Assembly: GCA_016929305.1 (NCBI GenBank)
Contig: JAFGJC010000068.1
Coordinates: 1-18,813 of the forward strand
Reading direction: 5' to 3'
Length of the DNA: 18,813 nucleotides
DNA from: a candidate division CSSED10-310 bacterium
GTDB lineage: Bacteria > CSSED10-310 > JAFGJC01
Each line of letters starts with the position of its first letter. The first letter of the stretch is position 1. The notes below the pieces were generated by a model, which saw nothing but the letters and a program-made list of their open reading frames with translations, had not been told where the DNA came from and did no database searches. The translations under genes were made by a program, and so were the position numbers. Shown here in pieces: positions 1 through 6,880 of this stretch.

Positions 1-1230
1 GATAAAATAAGAGCCTGCCATTGGATCTACGGTATCTCCAACGCCGGTTTCGTGAGCGATGATTTGTTGAGTTCTCAGAGCAATACGCACGGAATCTTCC
101 GTCGGCAATGCCAAGGCTTCATCTCTGCTGTTGGTATGAAGGCTTTGGCAACCGCCAAGCACCGCACCGAGTGCCTGAAGGGTTACTCTAATAATATTGT
201 TATCTGATTGCTGAGCGGTGAGTGTGCTGCCTGCGGTCTGGCAGTGGAATCGCAGCATTTGTGCTTTAGGGGATGTCGCATGAAAACGATCTTTCATTAT
301 TCTGGCCCATAATCGGCGTGCAGCTCTGAATTTGGCGATTTCTTCTAACAGATTGTTATGTGCATTAAAAAAGAATGACAAACGACCCCCGAACGTATTG
401 ACATCTAAGTTCTTTGATAATGCTGCTTCGCAATAGGCGATACCGTTCGCCAAAGTAAATCCCACTTCCTGACTGGCAGTGGAGCCTGCTTCGCGAATGT
501 GGTAACCAGAAATGGATATCGTGTTCCACTTGGGCACGTTGTCCGAACAGTATTCAAAGATATCCGTTATCAGGCGCATGGAGGGTGCCGGCGGATAGAT
601 GTAGGTTCCTCGAGCGATATACTCCTTCAGAATGTCATTTTGAATCGTGCCGTTCAACTGATCTGGCATAACGCCGCGTTTCTCAGCAACAGCAATGTAC
701 ATGGCCAGCAAAATGGAAGCTGTGGAATTGATAGTCATCGATGTAGAGACTTTTTCCAATGGGATTTGATCGAAGAGTATCTCCATGTCAGCAAGTGAAT
801 CGATAGCGACACCCACTTTCCCGACTTCTCCAGAAGCCATGGAGTGATCGGAGTCGTATCCGATCTGTGTTGGCAAATCGAATGCCACTGATAATCCGGT
901 TTGCCCCTGGTCCAGCAGATACTTGTAACGTTCGTTCGATTCTCTGGCTGTGCCAAAACCCGCATACTGACGCATTGTCCAAAACCGTCCACGATACATC
1001 GTCGGCTGAACCCCTCTCGTAAATGGATACTGACCTGGAAATCCGAGATCTGTTTCATAGCCGATATTTTGAAGATCAACAGGTGTACAGATCCTGGGAA
1101 CGTCTTCGACAGAAGAGTTCGGAAATTTCTGTTTTCGTTCCGAAGCTTTTTGAAGTGTTTTCTTCAGAACGGTGTTTTCCCATTTCTGCATATTGTTTTT
1201 CAGTTCCGAGTTGGATTCTGACTGATTCAT
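1..1230 (-). CDS. methylmalonyl-CoA mutase, N-terminal 410 residues (partial, runs off the window)
   Basis: Adenosylcobalamin-dependent interconversion of succinyl-CoA and (R)-methylmalonyl-CoA in the cytoplasm. The frame is open from the ATG at 1230 to base 1 and encodes the substrate-binding TIM-barrel part. Family landmarks are visible: YPFTRGVQPTMYRGRFWTMR near residues 68-87, Y89, R207 in ARGTYIYPP, and SGYHIREAG with Y243 and H244. From family knowledge, Tyr89 and Arg207 distinguish methylmalonyl-CoA mutase from isobutyryl-CoA mutase, and Tyr243/His244 are active-site residues. The sequence breaks off in DPMAGSYFI, well before any B12-binding domain, so I cannot tell whether that domain is fused or on a separate subunit. 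The start has a good ribosome site (AGGGAGGT). The gene lies 70 bp after mmdB on the same strand, probably in the same operon, supplying substrate to the decarboxylase. Confidence 0.95.
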   Translation of the reverse strand, partial: MNQSESNSELKNNMQKWENTVLKKTLQKASERKQKFPNSSVEDVPRICTPVDLQNIGYETDLGFPGQYPFTRGVQPTMYRGRFWTMRQYAGFGTARESNERYKYLLDQGQTGLSVAFDLPTQIGYDSDHSMASGEVGKVGVAIDSLADMEILFDQIPLEKVSTSMTINSTASILLAMYIAVAEKRGVMPDQLNGTIQNDILKEYIARGTYIYPPAPSMRLITDIFEYCSDNVPKWNTISISGYHIREAGSTASQEVGFTLANGIAYCEAALSKNLDVNTFGGRLSFFFNAHNNLLEEIAKFRAARRLWARIMKDRFHATSPKAQMLRFHCQTAGSTLTAQQSDNNIIRVTLQALGAVLGGCQSLHTNSRDEALALPTEDSVRIALRTQQIIAHETGVGDTVDPMAGSYFI

Positions 1231-1300
1231 CTGGTTTAACCTCCCTGCAAACAGCAATCGATCTTCATAACATTACGACCGACAGCAAACCAAAATATTT

Positions 1301-2443
1301 CTAAACACCCAGTATTGAGGATCCGAGTGTCGCAAGCAGGATTCCTGCAGCGACGGCTGAACCGATCACTCCGGCAACATTGGGAGCCATAGCATGCATG
1401 ATCAGGAAATTTGATGGATCTTCTTTGGCGCCTACTATCTGACAAACGCGAGCTGAATCCGGTACTGCGGATACTCCGGCAGCTCCGATAATTGGATTAA
1501 TTTTTTCCTTACAAACGAGATTCATCAGTTTGGCGAACAGAACACCTGCTGCTGTTGCGATACAAAAAGAAAAGGCACCCAGAGCAAAGATTCCTATGGA
1601 TTCCGGTTTCAAAAACTCTTTGGCATCCGTCGAAGCGCCAACCGTAAGACCTAACAAAATAGTGATGATATCAATGAAGACCGTGCGAGCGGTTTTCGCA
1701 AGCCGCTCTGTGACACCGCATTCCTTCAAAAGATTGCCGAAAAAAAGCATTCCCAGAAGCGGTATGGAGCCGGGCGCGATCAATGCTGTCGCAAGGAATG
1801 CGATAATAGGAAATATTATGCGAATCCGTTTACTTACCGGTTTGGATGGTTTCATTCGAATCAACCGTTCTTTGCGGGTTGTCAGAAGCTTAATAATCGG
1901 CGGTTGAATTACGGGAACGAGTGCCATATAGGAGTAGGCAGCGACGGCAATTGCACCCAGAAGTTTAGGTGCCAGCATTGATGACAAGAAAATGGCTGTC
2001 GGCCCATCAGCTCCTCCGATGATACCGATAGCTGCTGCCTGTTGCATATCAAATCCAAGCCACAATGCACCTAACAATGTGACAAATATTCCGAATTGTG
2101 CGGCAGCACCCAGCAGAATCAAGCGAGGTTTTGATAACATCGCTGAAAAATCAGTCATCGCGCCGATTCCCAGAAAGATCAAAGGCGGGTACCAGCCGTT
2201 GGAAACCCCGTGATAAAGAATATTTAAAACACTACCCGGTTCATAAAGGCCAAGTTTCATACCGTTAAGATAGGGTATATTACCGATGAGCATACCAAAA
2301 CCGATGGGCACGAGAAGCAACGGTTCATATTCCTTCTTCACAGCCAGGAAAATAAAGATACAACCGATCGCCAGCATTGTCAGATTACCGATGGTAAACG
2401 TTGAAAATGCATTCACCTCAAAAAATTTCAGAAAGATATCCAT
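1301..2443 (-). CDS. mmdB: Na+-translocating methylmalonyl-CoA decarboxylase, beta (membrane) subunit
   Basis: 380-residue integral membrane protein of the OadB/GcdB/MmdB family. It decarboxylates carboxybiotin and couples this to Na+ export across the inner membrane. About ten hydrophobic segments are visible. GGADGPT at residues 143-149 contains the conserved Asp (D146) that the family uses for Na+/H+ handling. GNLLKECGVTERL, GAAGVSAVPDSARV and MHAMAPNVAGVIGSAVAAG are also family-typical. A ribosome site GATAGGAG lies 10 nt before the ATG. It starts 29 bp after the biotin-carrier gene and precedes the mutase. On its own this family cannot tell methylmalonyl-CoA from oxaloacetate or glutaconyl-CoA substrates. 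The assignment rests on the adjacent acyl-CoA carboxyltransferase and mutase. Confidence 0.93.
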   Translation of the reverse strand: MDIFLKFFEVNAFSTFTIGNLTMLAIGCIFIFLAVKKEYEPLLLVPIGFGMLIGNIPYLNGMKLGLYEPGSVLNILYHGVSNGWYPPLIFLGIGAMTDFSAMLSKPRLILLGAAAQFGIFVTLLGALWLGFDMQQAAAIGIIGGADGPTAIFLSSMLAPKLLGAIAVAAYSYMALVPVIQPPIIKLLTTRKERLIRMKPSKPVSKRIRIIFPIIAFLATALIAPGSIPLLGMLFFGNLLKECGVTERLAKTARTVFIDIITILLGLTVGASTDAKEFLKPESIGIFALGAFSFCIATAAGVLFAKLMNLVCKEKINPIIGAAGVSAVPDSARVCQIVGAKEDPSNFLIMHAMAPNVAGVIGSAVAAGILLATLGSSILGV

Positions 2444-2472
2444 GAGCAGGCTCCTATCAAAATGAGCATGAT

Positions 2473-2883
2473 TTAGGCGAGGTTAACCAGGATTTGTCCT
2501 TCTCTGACAGCATCGCCGACAGCGACCTCGATAGACTTTATTTTGCCTGATGCCGGCGCTGCGATGGATGTCTCCATTTTCATGGCTTCAATAATCAGAA
2601 GAATTTGATCTTTTTGAACGGTGTCGTCAACCTTACATTTAATTTCCAACACCGTGCCAGCGATGGGAGATGTAACGGCACCTCCAGGTGCGATATCAAC
2701 AGTTGGAGGGCTGGATTTTATATTTGAAATCTGAGGTTTTAACGGTGTTGCTGACGATTGCACATGCATCTGCGGTTGAACGGGAACCTTAGGTAATGGG
2801 CCTTTGTGAAATTCTTCCCCCGCGTCAAGCACCTCAACTTCAACTTCATAAGCGACTCCATGAACGGTTATTTTAAGTTTCAT
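2473..2883 (-). CDS. mmdC: biotin carrier protein of methylmalonyl-CoA decarboxylase (gamma subunit)
   Basis: 136-residue biotinyl carrier that moves the carboxyl group from the carboxyltransferase to the membrane decarboxylase. The N-terminal 20 residues (MKLKITVHGVAYEVEV) are typical of this small carrier family. A flexible Pro/Gln/Ser-rich linker covers about residues 28-65, and a biotinyl/lipoyl domain covers about residues 66-136. The biotinylation motif EAMKMET is at 99-105, so the acceptor is K102, roughly 35 residues from the C-terminus as is usual. The ribosome site is GAGGAG, 6 nt from the ATG. A biotin protein ligase must act on it and is not in this window. Gene order mmdA-D-C-B matches the order described for Propionigenium modestum. 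Confidence 0.93.
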   Translation of the reverse strand: MKLKITVHGVAYEVEVEVLDAGEEFHKGPLPKVPVQPQMHVQSSATPLKPQISNIKSSPPTVDIAPGGAVTSPIAGTVLEIKCKVDDTVQKDQILLIIEAMKMETSIAAPASGKIKSIEVAVGDAVREGQILVNLA

Positions 2884-2911
2884 TTTGCTTCTCCTCTGAC
2901 TTTACAGAAAC

Positions 2912-3268
2912 TTAGAATCTGCCCATAGGTTTTTTGGGCAGCAGATGTGAACCCAGGAGTTGTACGCGTCCACGGCTTGTCCATGGACTTCCGCCAATAC
3001 CTCCTGATTCAACCCGGTGTATACTCCGGATACGAAATCGACCTGTCAAATACGTGGCGACAGCAGCAGATATCAACACCAGTGTTATATTATCGATCGA
3101 TACCGGCTTTTCACTCATGGCCTGTTTTTGATCCGCCTCCCGTTTCTCCCATTTTCTGTCTAACGACCGGAAGAGCGTGATCAATAAAGCGATACCAGCC
3201 AGCACGATAAATACAATACTCATGCCAGCAATGGTCAGTTGCATACCCATTTGGAAATCAGCATCCAT
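2912..3268 (-). CDS. mmdD: OadG/MmdD-like small membrane subunit of the Na+-pump decarboxylase
   Basis: 118-residue subunit that in this family stabilises the complex by tying the carboxyltransferase and carrier to the membrane subunit. One transmembrane helix spans about residues 10-33 (MQLTIAGMSIVFIVLAGIAL), followed by a charged stretch (RSLDRKWEKREADQKQ). Unlike minimal OadG proteins it has a C-terminal part containing a second short hydrophobic stretch (ITLVLISAAVATYLTG) and RFRIRSIHRV...SPWTSRGRVQLLGSH. I remember that tail from longer delta/gamma subunits. The ribosome site is GAGGAG, 7 nt before the ATG. It begins 13 bp after the mmdA stop, consistent with translational coupling. The family is poorly conserved, so the identification leans on hydropathy, the tail motif and the position between mmdA and mmdC. 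Confidence 0.88.
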   Translation of the reverse strand: MDADFQMGMQLTIAGMSIVFIVLAGIALLITLFRSLDRKWEKREADQKQAMSEKPVSIDNITLVLISAAVATYLTGRFRIRSIHRVESGGIGGSPWTSRGRVQLLGSHLLPKKPMGRF

Positions 3269-3281
3269 TGAAATCTCCTCA

Positions 3282-4832
3282 TTAAAGCGGAATCAATCCG
3301 TGTTTTTTCTGAGGTCTAAGGAGTGTTTTTGCTTTCAGGATTTCTAAGGCTGCCGCCAGGGCACCGCGTGTCTGAGCGGGTTCGATAATATCATCCAGAT
3401 ACCCTCTGCCGGCAGCAAAATAAGGATTTGCAAATGTTTTTTTATAATCTTCAATCAGTTTGCTTTGAAGTGCAGCAGCATCTTCTGAGGCGTTTAATTC
3501 CTTGCGATATAGAACATTTACAGCACCTTCAGCCCCCATGACTGCTATTTCAGCCGTCGGCCAGGCAAAGATCCGGTCAGCGCCCATTTCTTTGGAGCAC
3601 ATTGCGAGAAACGCACCGCCATAAGCTTTTCTGACAACAACAGTCAGTTTCGGCACGGTCGCTGCAGCATACGCAAACAACATCTTGGCACCATGGCGAA
3701 TGATACCGCCGTATTCCTGAGCAACTCCCGGCATGAATCCAGGCACATCGACAAACGTGATCAACGGTATGCTGAAAGCATTACAAAACCTGATGAATCG
3801 CGATGCTTTGTCCGATGAATCGATATCCAGCACACCGGCTTTATGAAGCGGTTGATTGGCGACAATACCCACGGTTCTTCCGAGTAACCGTCCGAAACCT
3901 ATGATGATATTAGGTGCGAAGTGTTCCTGAATTTCCATAAAATCGGCATAATCAACGATGCGAGATATCACTTCATGCATATCATAAGGTTTTTTCGGAT
4001 CTTCCGGGATGATGGTGTTGAGTTCCAAATTGTCAGTGATTGTTTCCCGTCGATTGGCTTCAATGATTGGTGGATCCTCCAGATTGTTGCTCGGTAAAAA
4101 TGACAGCAAACGTCGAGTGATGTTTATTGCATCCTGATCATTTTCAGCCACAAAATGGACGACGCCGGAATAATGAGCGTGGCTGTCGACACCACCGAGT
4201 TCTTCCGCGGAGATCACCTCACCCGTAACCTGTCGAATGACCTGGGGTCCCGTGATGAACAACTGTCCTTCGCGCCGCACCTGAATGATAAAATCAGTCA
4301 AAGCCGGCGAATAGGCAGCTCCACCTGCGCAGGGTCCGGCTATGATGCTTATCTGCGGAACAACACCGGAAAGAAGAACATTCCGATAAAAAATACCGCC
4401 ATAACCGGCCAGCGCATCGACACCTTCCTGAATTCTAGCTCCCCCGCTATCATTGATAAACACGAAGGGGTCACCCGTTTTCAAAGCATCATCCATAATC
4501 TGATGGATTTTTTTTGCATTCGCTTCACCAACGGATCCCCCAGCAACTGTGAAATCCTGACTGGCAGCGTATACCGGGCGATCATCAATCAGACCGACAC
4601 CCGTCACAACACCTTCCCCCGGCATTTCTTTGTCAGCCATACCGAAATGCGTACACCGGTGCTTCATGAACAACAGTGTTTCCTGGAAAGTATCCTGATC
4701 GAATAACAACGCCAATCTTTCACGCGCTGTGAGTTTATTGGCTTCATGCTGTTTTTCGATCCGGGCTTCACCTCCACCTTTATAAAGATGCTCCCGCTGT
4801 TTGATTAACTCATCAATCTTTTTCAAACTCAT
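3282..4832 (-). CDS. mmdA: methylmalonyl-CoA decarboxylase alpha subunit (acyl-CoA carboxyltransferase)
   Basis: 516-residue biotin-dependent carboxyltransferase of the PccB/MmdA family. It transfers the carboxyl of methylmalonyl-CoA to the biotin carrier, releasing propionyl-CoA. Both crotonase-like halves are present. The N-half has INDSGGARIQEG at about 126-137 and GPCAGGAAYSPALTDF from about 166, including the oxyanion-hole glycines. The C-half has VDVPGFMPGVAQEYGGIIRHG from about 361 and RKAYGGAFLAM from about 401. I start at the ATG at 4832 because AGGGAG ends 9 nt upstream. An upstream TTG at 4841 would abut that ribosome site. The family also includes propionyl-CoA carboxylase beta, but the adjoining membrane decarboxylase subunits and the absence of a biotin carboxylase gene favour decarboxylation. 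Confidence 0.93.
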   Translation of the reverse strand: MSLKKIDELIKQREHLYKGGGEARIEKQHEANKLTARERLALLFDQDTFQETLLFMKHRCTHFGMADKEMPGEGVVTGVGLIDDRPVYAASQDFTVAGGSVGEANAKKIHQIMDDALKTGDPFVFINDSGGARIQEGVDALAGYGGIFYRNVLLSGVVPQISIIAGPCAGGAAYSPALTDFIIQVRREGQLFITGPQVIRQVTGEVISAEELGGVDSHAHYSGVVHFVAENDQDAINITRRLLSFLPSNNLEDPPIIEANRRETITDNLELNTIIPEDPKKPYDMHEVISRIVDYADFMEIQEHFAPNIIIGFGRLLGRTVGIVANQPLHKAGVLDIDSSDKASRFIRFCNAFSIPLITFVDVPGFMPGVAQEYGGIIRHGAKMLFAYAAATVPKLTVVVRKAYGGAFLAMCSKEMGADRIFAWPTAEIAVMGAEGAVNVLYRKELNASEDAAALQSKLIEDYKKTFANPYFAAGRGYLDDIIEPAQTRGALAAALEILKAKTLLRPQKKHGLIPL

Positions 4833-4881
4833 ATCGTGCAACTCCCTGAACTGAGTGAAAAGCAGCTCCTGTCCCGAGCCT

Positions 4882-4910
4882 GATATATACTAAGATTTGA
4901 TATTTGCCAA
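4882..4910 (-). promoter_or_regulatory. candidate housekeeping promoter for the mmdADCB-mutase operon
   Basis: On the minus strand, TTGGCA (4910-4905) is followed after 17 bp by TATATC (4887-4882), giving a predicted start near 4875 and a leader of about 43 nt before the mmdA ATG. The gap between the peptidase stop and mmdA (131 bp) is the only place for an operon promoter. No hairpin with a U tract is visible for ending the peptidase transcript, so read-through is also possible. The -10 match is imperfect. Confidence 0.35.
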
Positions 4911-4963
4911 GGGTTTTTCAAGGATAGTCGCGGTAGCAAACCAAACCTCATCGATCCCATGAT

Positions 4964-6337
4964 TCATCTCAAAGGAATTTCTGCCATCTCCGCAACCGTA
5001 CGGAACACAAGATTGCTGATTTTTTGAAAGAGTTCCGGGTTTAATGTGTGTGGCAAATCAGTCTGTAAATGTAGATGTTTGTATGGATTTCTGCTGACGA
5101 CAAACATATTCGGAATACCTGCGTTTTCAAAAGGTTCAGCATCAGCTCCGCCTGCCGGATGATCCGCATTGGTATCGGGAATCACAAATTCTTCCCGATT
5201 GATCCGATCAAATCGCTCGAACAGTTCCGGATATCGATTTCTTCCGCGAACATCCAGCCCATCACCAGCTCCCATACAATCTAAATTAAACATGGCTTTT
5301 ACCTGATTCATCGGCCAGACCGGATATTTTTCATAATGCCGTGCTCCAATCAATCCGCTTTCTTCCGCGCCAAAAACCACAAATAGAATCGATCGCGCAG
5401 GACGCGGATTCATTGAAAACAGACGTGCGATTTCCAACAGAGCAGAAACGCCGGAAGCATTATCCTGAGCTCCGTAAAATATGATGTCTTCGGCTTGAAT
5501 TCCGACATGATCGAGATGCGCGCCAATTACTATCGCTTCATTCTCCAGAGTTGGATTCCGCCCCTTTAGAAGACCCACGATATTCCAGCAGCTGCCGCAG
5601 AGGTTTGATTCCGTGCTGATATCCAGATTGAAACTCCCCGGCAGCGCCATGGAGCGCGATTCGTTCTGTATGTCGATACCATACTGGATGGAAGATGCTG
5701 TCATGCCGTTCTGATTGAAAATTTCCGTACTGAAATCTTCCGATAAGACAATCATTGGAAAATCCGGCAGAATGGTGTCTTTTTCCATCAGACTCGCTGA
5801 CAGCCGATCCTGCGCCGAACGGTTCGGGTTCGGTACAACAGCCAAAGCGACAGCTCCATATTTTTTCAGCCGGTGAGCTTTTTCACGGGGCAGCTCGTGC
5901 GGTACATCATTTTGCCATGGTGCAGGATGTTTATACGTCAGAGCTATTTTCCCGCATACATCAATGTCCTCGAGTTCCGAAACCGTGCCTTTTTCGCATG
6001 CATAGCCGACAAACACAGGCTCCGCAACAAATTTCCCGCTGCCTGTCAAACCGCGGCAGATGAAATCCGTACCTAGTTTCAATGTGCGAGTTCTCGATTT
6101 TCCATCGGTATATGAAACGGAAGCTTTTTTAATTAAATTGGTCTCCAGTGTAAATGCCTGCCGGTATTTACCGTCATCACCCATCGGTTCCAGGCCAACA
6201 GAACTAAAAAAAGTCTCAACATATCTCGCCGCTCGTTCATAACCGATATCACCCGGCATACGCCCGCGCATCTTCGCAGATGCCAGATGTTTCACATGTT
6301 CCATGAGTTTTGATACTTTGATTCTTAATTCTTTCAT
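4964..6337 (-). CDS. M28-family zinc metallopeptidase with a PA-like insert
   Basis: 457-residue di-zinc aminopeptidase/carboxypeptidase-like protein. An N-terminal segment (about 1-95) is followed by a protease-associated-like domain (about 100-220, GYACEKG...IDVCGKIALTYKHP) and an M28 catalytic domain (about 250-450). Metal and catalytic residues expected for the family are visible: H274 and D276 in IGAHLDHVG, D292 in QDNASG, E325/E326 in GAEESG, D353 in NLDCMG, and a late His in HLHLQTD (421-427). No signal peptide or lipobox is visible, so it is either cytoplasmic or has a missed upstream start. The ribosome site is weak (AGGGG, 8 nt from ATG). It is separated from upstream genes by the 543-bp regulatory gap and a strong terminator, so it probably has its own start or depends on read-through. 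The substrate is unknown. Confidence 0.9.
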   Translation of the reverse strand: MKELRIKVSKLMEHVKHLASAKMRGRMPGDIGYERAARYVETFFSSVGLEPMGDDGKYRQAFTLETNLIKKASVSYTDGKSRTRTLKLGTDFICRGLTGSGKFVAEPVFVGYACEKGTVSELEDIDVCGKIALTYKHPAPWQNDVPHELPREKAHRLKKYGAVALAVVPNPNRSAQDRLSASLMEKDTILPDFPMIVLSEDFSTEIFNQNGMTASSIQYGIDIQNESRSMALPGSFNLDISTESNLCGSCWNIVGLLKGRNPTLENEAIVIGAHLDHVGIQAEDIIFYGAQDNASGVSALLEIARLFSMNPRPARSILFVVFGAEESGLIGARHYEKYPVWPMNQVKAMFNLDCMGAGDGLDVRGRNRYPELFERFDRINREEFVIPDTNADHPAGGADAEPFENAGIPNMFVVSRNPYKHLHLQTDLPHTLNPELFQKISNLVFRTVAEMAEIPLR

Positions 6338-6407
6338 TGAATTTGCCCCTGTAATGCCAAAAATACCCCCCTAGTTAATAGGCAGAAGCGAAACCCAAGT
6401 CAATACC

Positions 6408-6443
6408 AAAAAAAAAGCCCCTTCCGCGAAATTGCGAAGGGGC
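6408..6443 (-). terminator. strong intrinsic terminator (minus strand)
   Basis: Read on the minus strand, GCCCCTTCGC (6443-6434) pairs with GCGGAAGGGGC (6427-6417), with a 6-nt loop and a single bulged base, and is followed directly by nine T (6416-6408). This is a textbook rho-independent terminator. It lies more than 430 bp past the beta-helix gene stop but only about 50 bp past the end of the sigma-54-like promoter. It therefore most simply ends a short transcript starting near 6492, and it also insulates the M28 gene. Confidence 0.85.
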
Positions 6444-6493
6444 GGGGGGGAATGTTCCTCTTTACTTCCCCAATGGGAAGAAAAGTGCACGAT
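6408..6493 (-). ncRNA. predicted sigma-54-dependent small RNA (~85 nt)
   Basis: The RNA is predicted from a sigma-54-like promoter (-12 GC at 6505-6504, start near 6492) to the terminator U tract at 6408. Hairpin 1 (6485-6460) is CUUUUCUUCCC-AUUG-GGGAAGUAAAG, with ten pairs and one U-U mismatch. A single-stranded linker AGGAACAUUCCCCCCC (6459-6444) follows, then the terminator hairpin and U9. There is no ribosome site plus start codon: the only GTG frame lacks a Shine-Dalgarno and reads through the terminator. Two stems, an unpaired C-rich seed that could pair with G-rich ribosome sites, and a U-rich 3' tail are the usual layout of trans-acting small RNAs. The linker UUCCCC could also pair with GGGGAA of hairpin 1, giving an alternative fold. 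The promoter, structure and terminator are seen in sequence; RNA function is inferred. The alternative is an attenuated leader of the M28 gene. Confidence 0.6.
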
Positions 6494-6501
6494 TATTCAA
6501 T

Positions 6502-6519
6502 GAGCAAAAATCACGCCAA
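6502..6519 (-). promoter_or_regulatory. sigma-54 (RpoN) -24/-12 promoter
   Basis: The minus strand reads TTGGCGTGATTTTTGCTC. This matches the RpoN consensus TGGCACG-N4-TTGCW with the invariant GG (6517-6516) and GC (6505-6504) exactly 10 bp apart. The -12 element TTGCT is perfect and the -24 element TGGCGTG differs at two positions. The predicted start is near 6492. The two palindromes at 6601-6649 are centred about 118 and 148 bp upstream of that start, the usual distance for enhancer-binding activators. Confidence 0.7.
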
Positions 6520-6600
6520 TTCATTCAGCTCTGCTTCATCTATCAATATCCCGCAAACAATAGGTCCCTCAAAATCACCAGTAACAGCAGACTGACATCT

Positions 6601-6619
6601 GTGACTTATTTTGAGTCAC
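6601..6619. promoter_or_regulatory. upstream activator-like palindrome 1
   Basis: GTGACTTATTTTGAGTCAC is an inverted repeat (GTGACT / AGTCAC). It is about 118 bp upstream of the predicted sigma-54 start and matches palindrome 2 at 15 of 19 positions with exactly 30 bp offset. It is likely the proximal binding site of a dimeric sigma-54 activator. Confidence 0.6.
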
Positions 6620-6630
6620 CTGGTATTAAG

Positions 6631-6649
6631 GTGTCTCATTTTGAGACAT
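6631..6649. promoter_or_regulatory. upstream activator-like palindrome 2
   Basis: The core TGTCTC-ATTTT-GAGACA (6632-6648) is a perfect 6-bp inverted repeat around a 5-bp AT spacer. It is centred about 148 bp upstream of the predicted start and three helical turns from palindrome 1. The TGTC...GACA half-site style resembles sites of NtrC-family activators such as GlrR. Which activator binds is unknown. Confidence 0.6.
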
Positions 6650-6880
6650 GCCACTCCCGCTTGTCGATACCCAAAATTCATTATCACCGATGACAAATGT
6701 ATCGAAAATTCCATACGTAACTATTTTCAAAACATTTTTCCTTGTTCGGAAATTGGAATACTTGAATTTTTCCACCATTCCAGTATTCCACTTGCGGAGC
6801 GCAGTGGCGTTAAGTTTTTATAGTCAGACCTGTCTGATTTCGGTTGATTTAGCTGTCTTATTCGGTGATCTCTGAAAAAA
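6650..6880. other. AT-rich intergenic DNA with short inverted repeats, no gene seen
   Basis: This is the rest of the 543-bp gap. Short open frames on both strands lack ribosome sites and look like noise. Two structures stand out. TGGAATACT (6754-6762) and AGTATTCCA (6782-6790) form a perfect 9-bp inverted repeat. TCAGAC-CT-GTCTGA (6824-6837) is a 14-bp interrupted palindrome just after the beta-helix gene. The GGAAT-rich wording on the minus strand resembles degenerate interspersed intergenic repeats that I remember from anaerobic deltaproteobacterial-type genomes. No U-rich terminator is seen directly after the beta-helix stop. Confidence 0.4.

Noticed and set aside
499..798. Plus-strand open frame inside the mutase gene
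   Set aside because: It is a shadow of the methylmalonyl-CoA mutase frame, without ribosome site or family pattern.
4155..4706. 183-codon plus-strand open frame inside mmdA
   Set aside because: Long, but wholly antisense to a gene with unmistakable family motifs; the translation has no recognisable features.
6343..6361. Second sigma-54-like match right before the M28 gene
   Set aside because: GG-N10-GC spacing fits, but the -12 element is poor and the start would fall on the ATG, leaving no leader.
6421..6450. G-rich run on the plus strand as a G-quadruplex
   Set aside because: Only two or three G-tracts are close together, and the terminator stem explains most of them.
6611..6823. Short open frames in the intergenic gap as possible genes
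   Set aside because: They lack ribosome sites, overlap the palindromes and inverted repeats, and their peptides reflect GGAAT-rich repeats.
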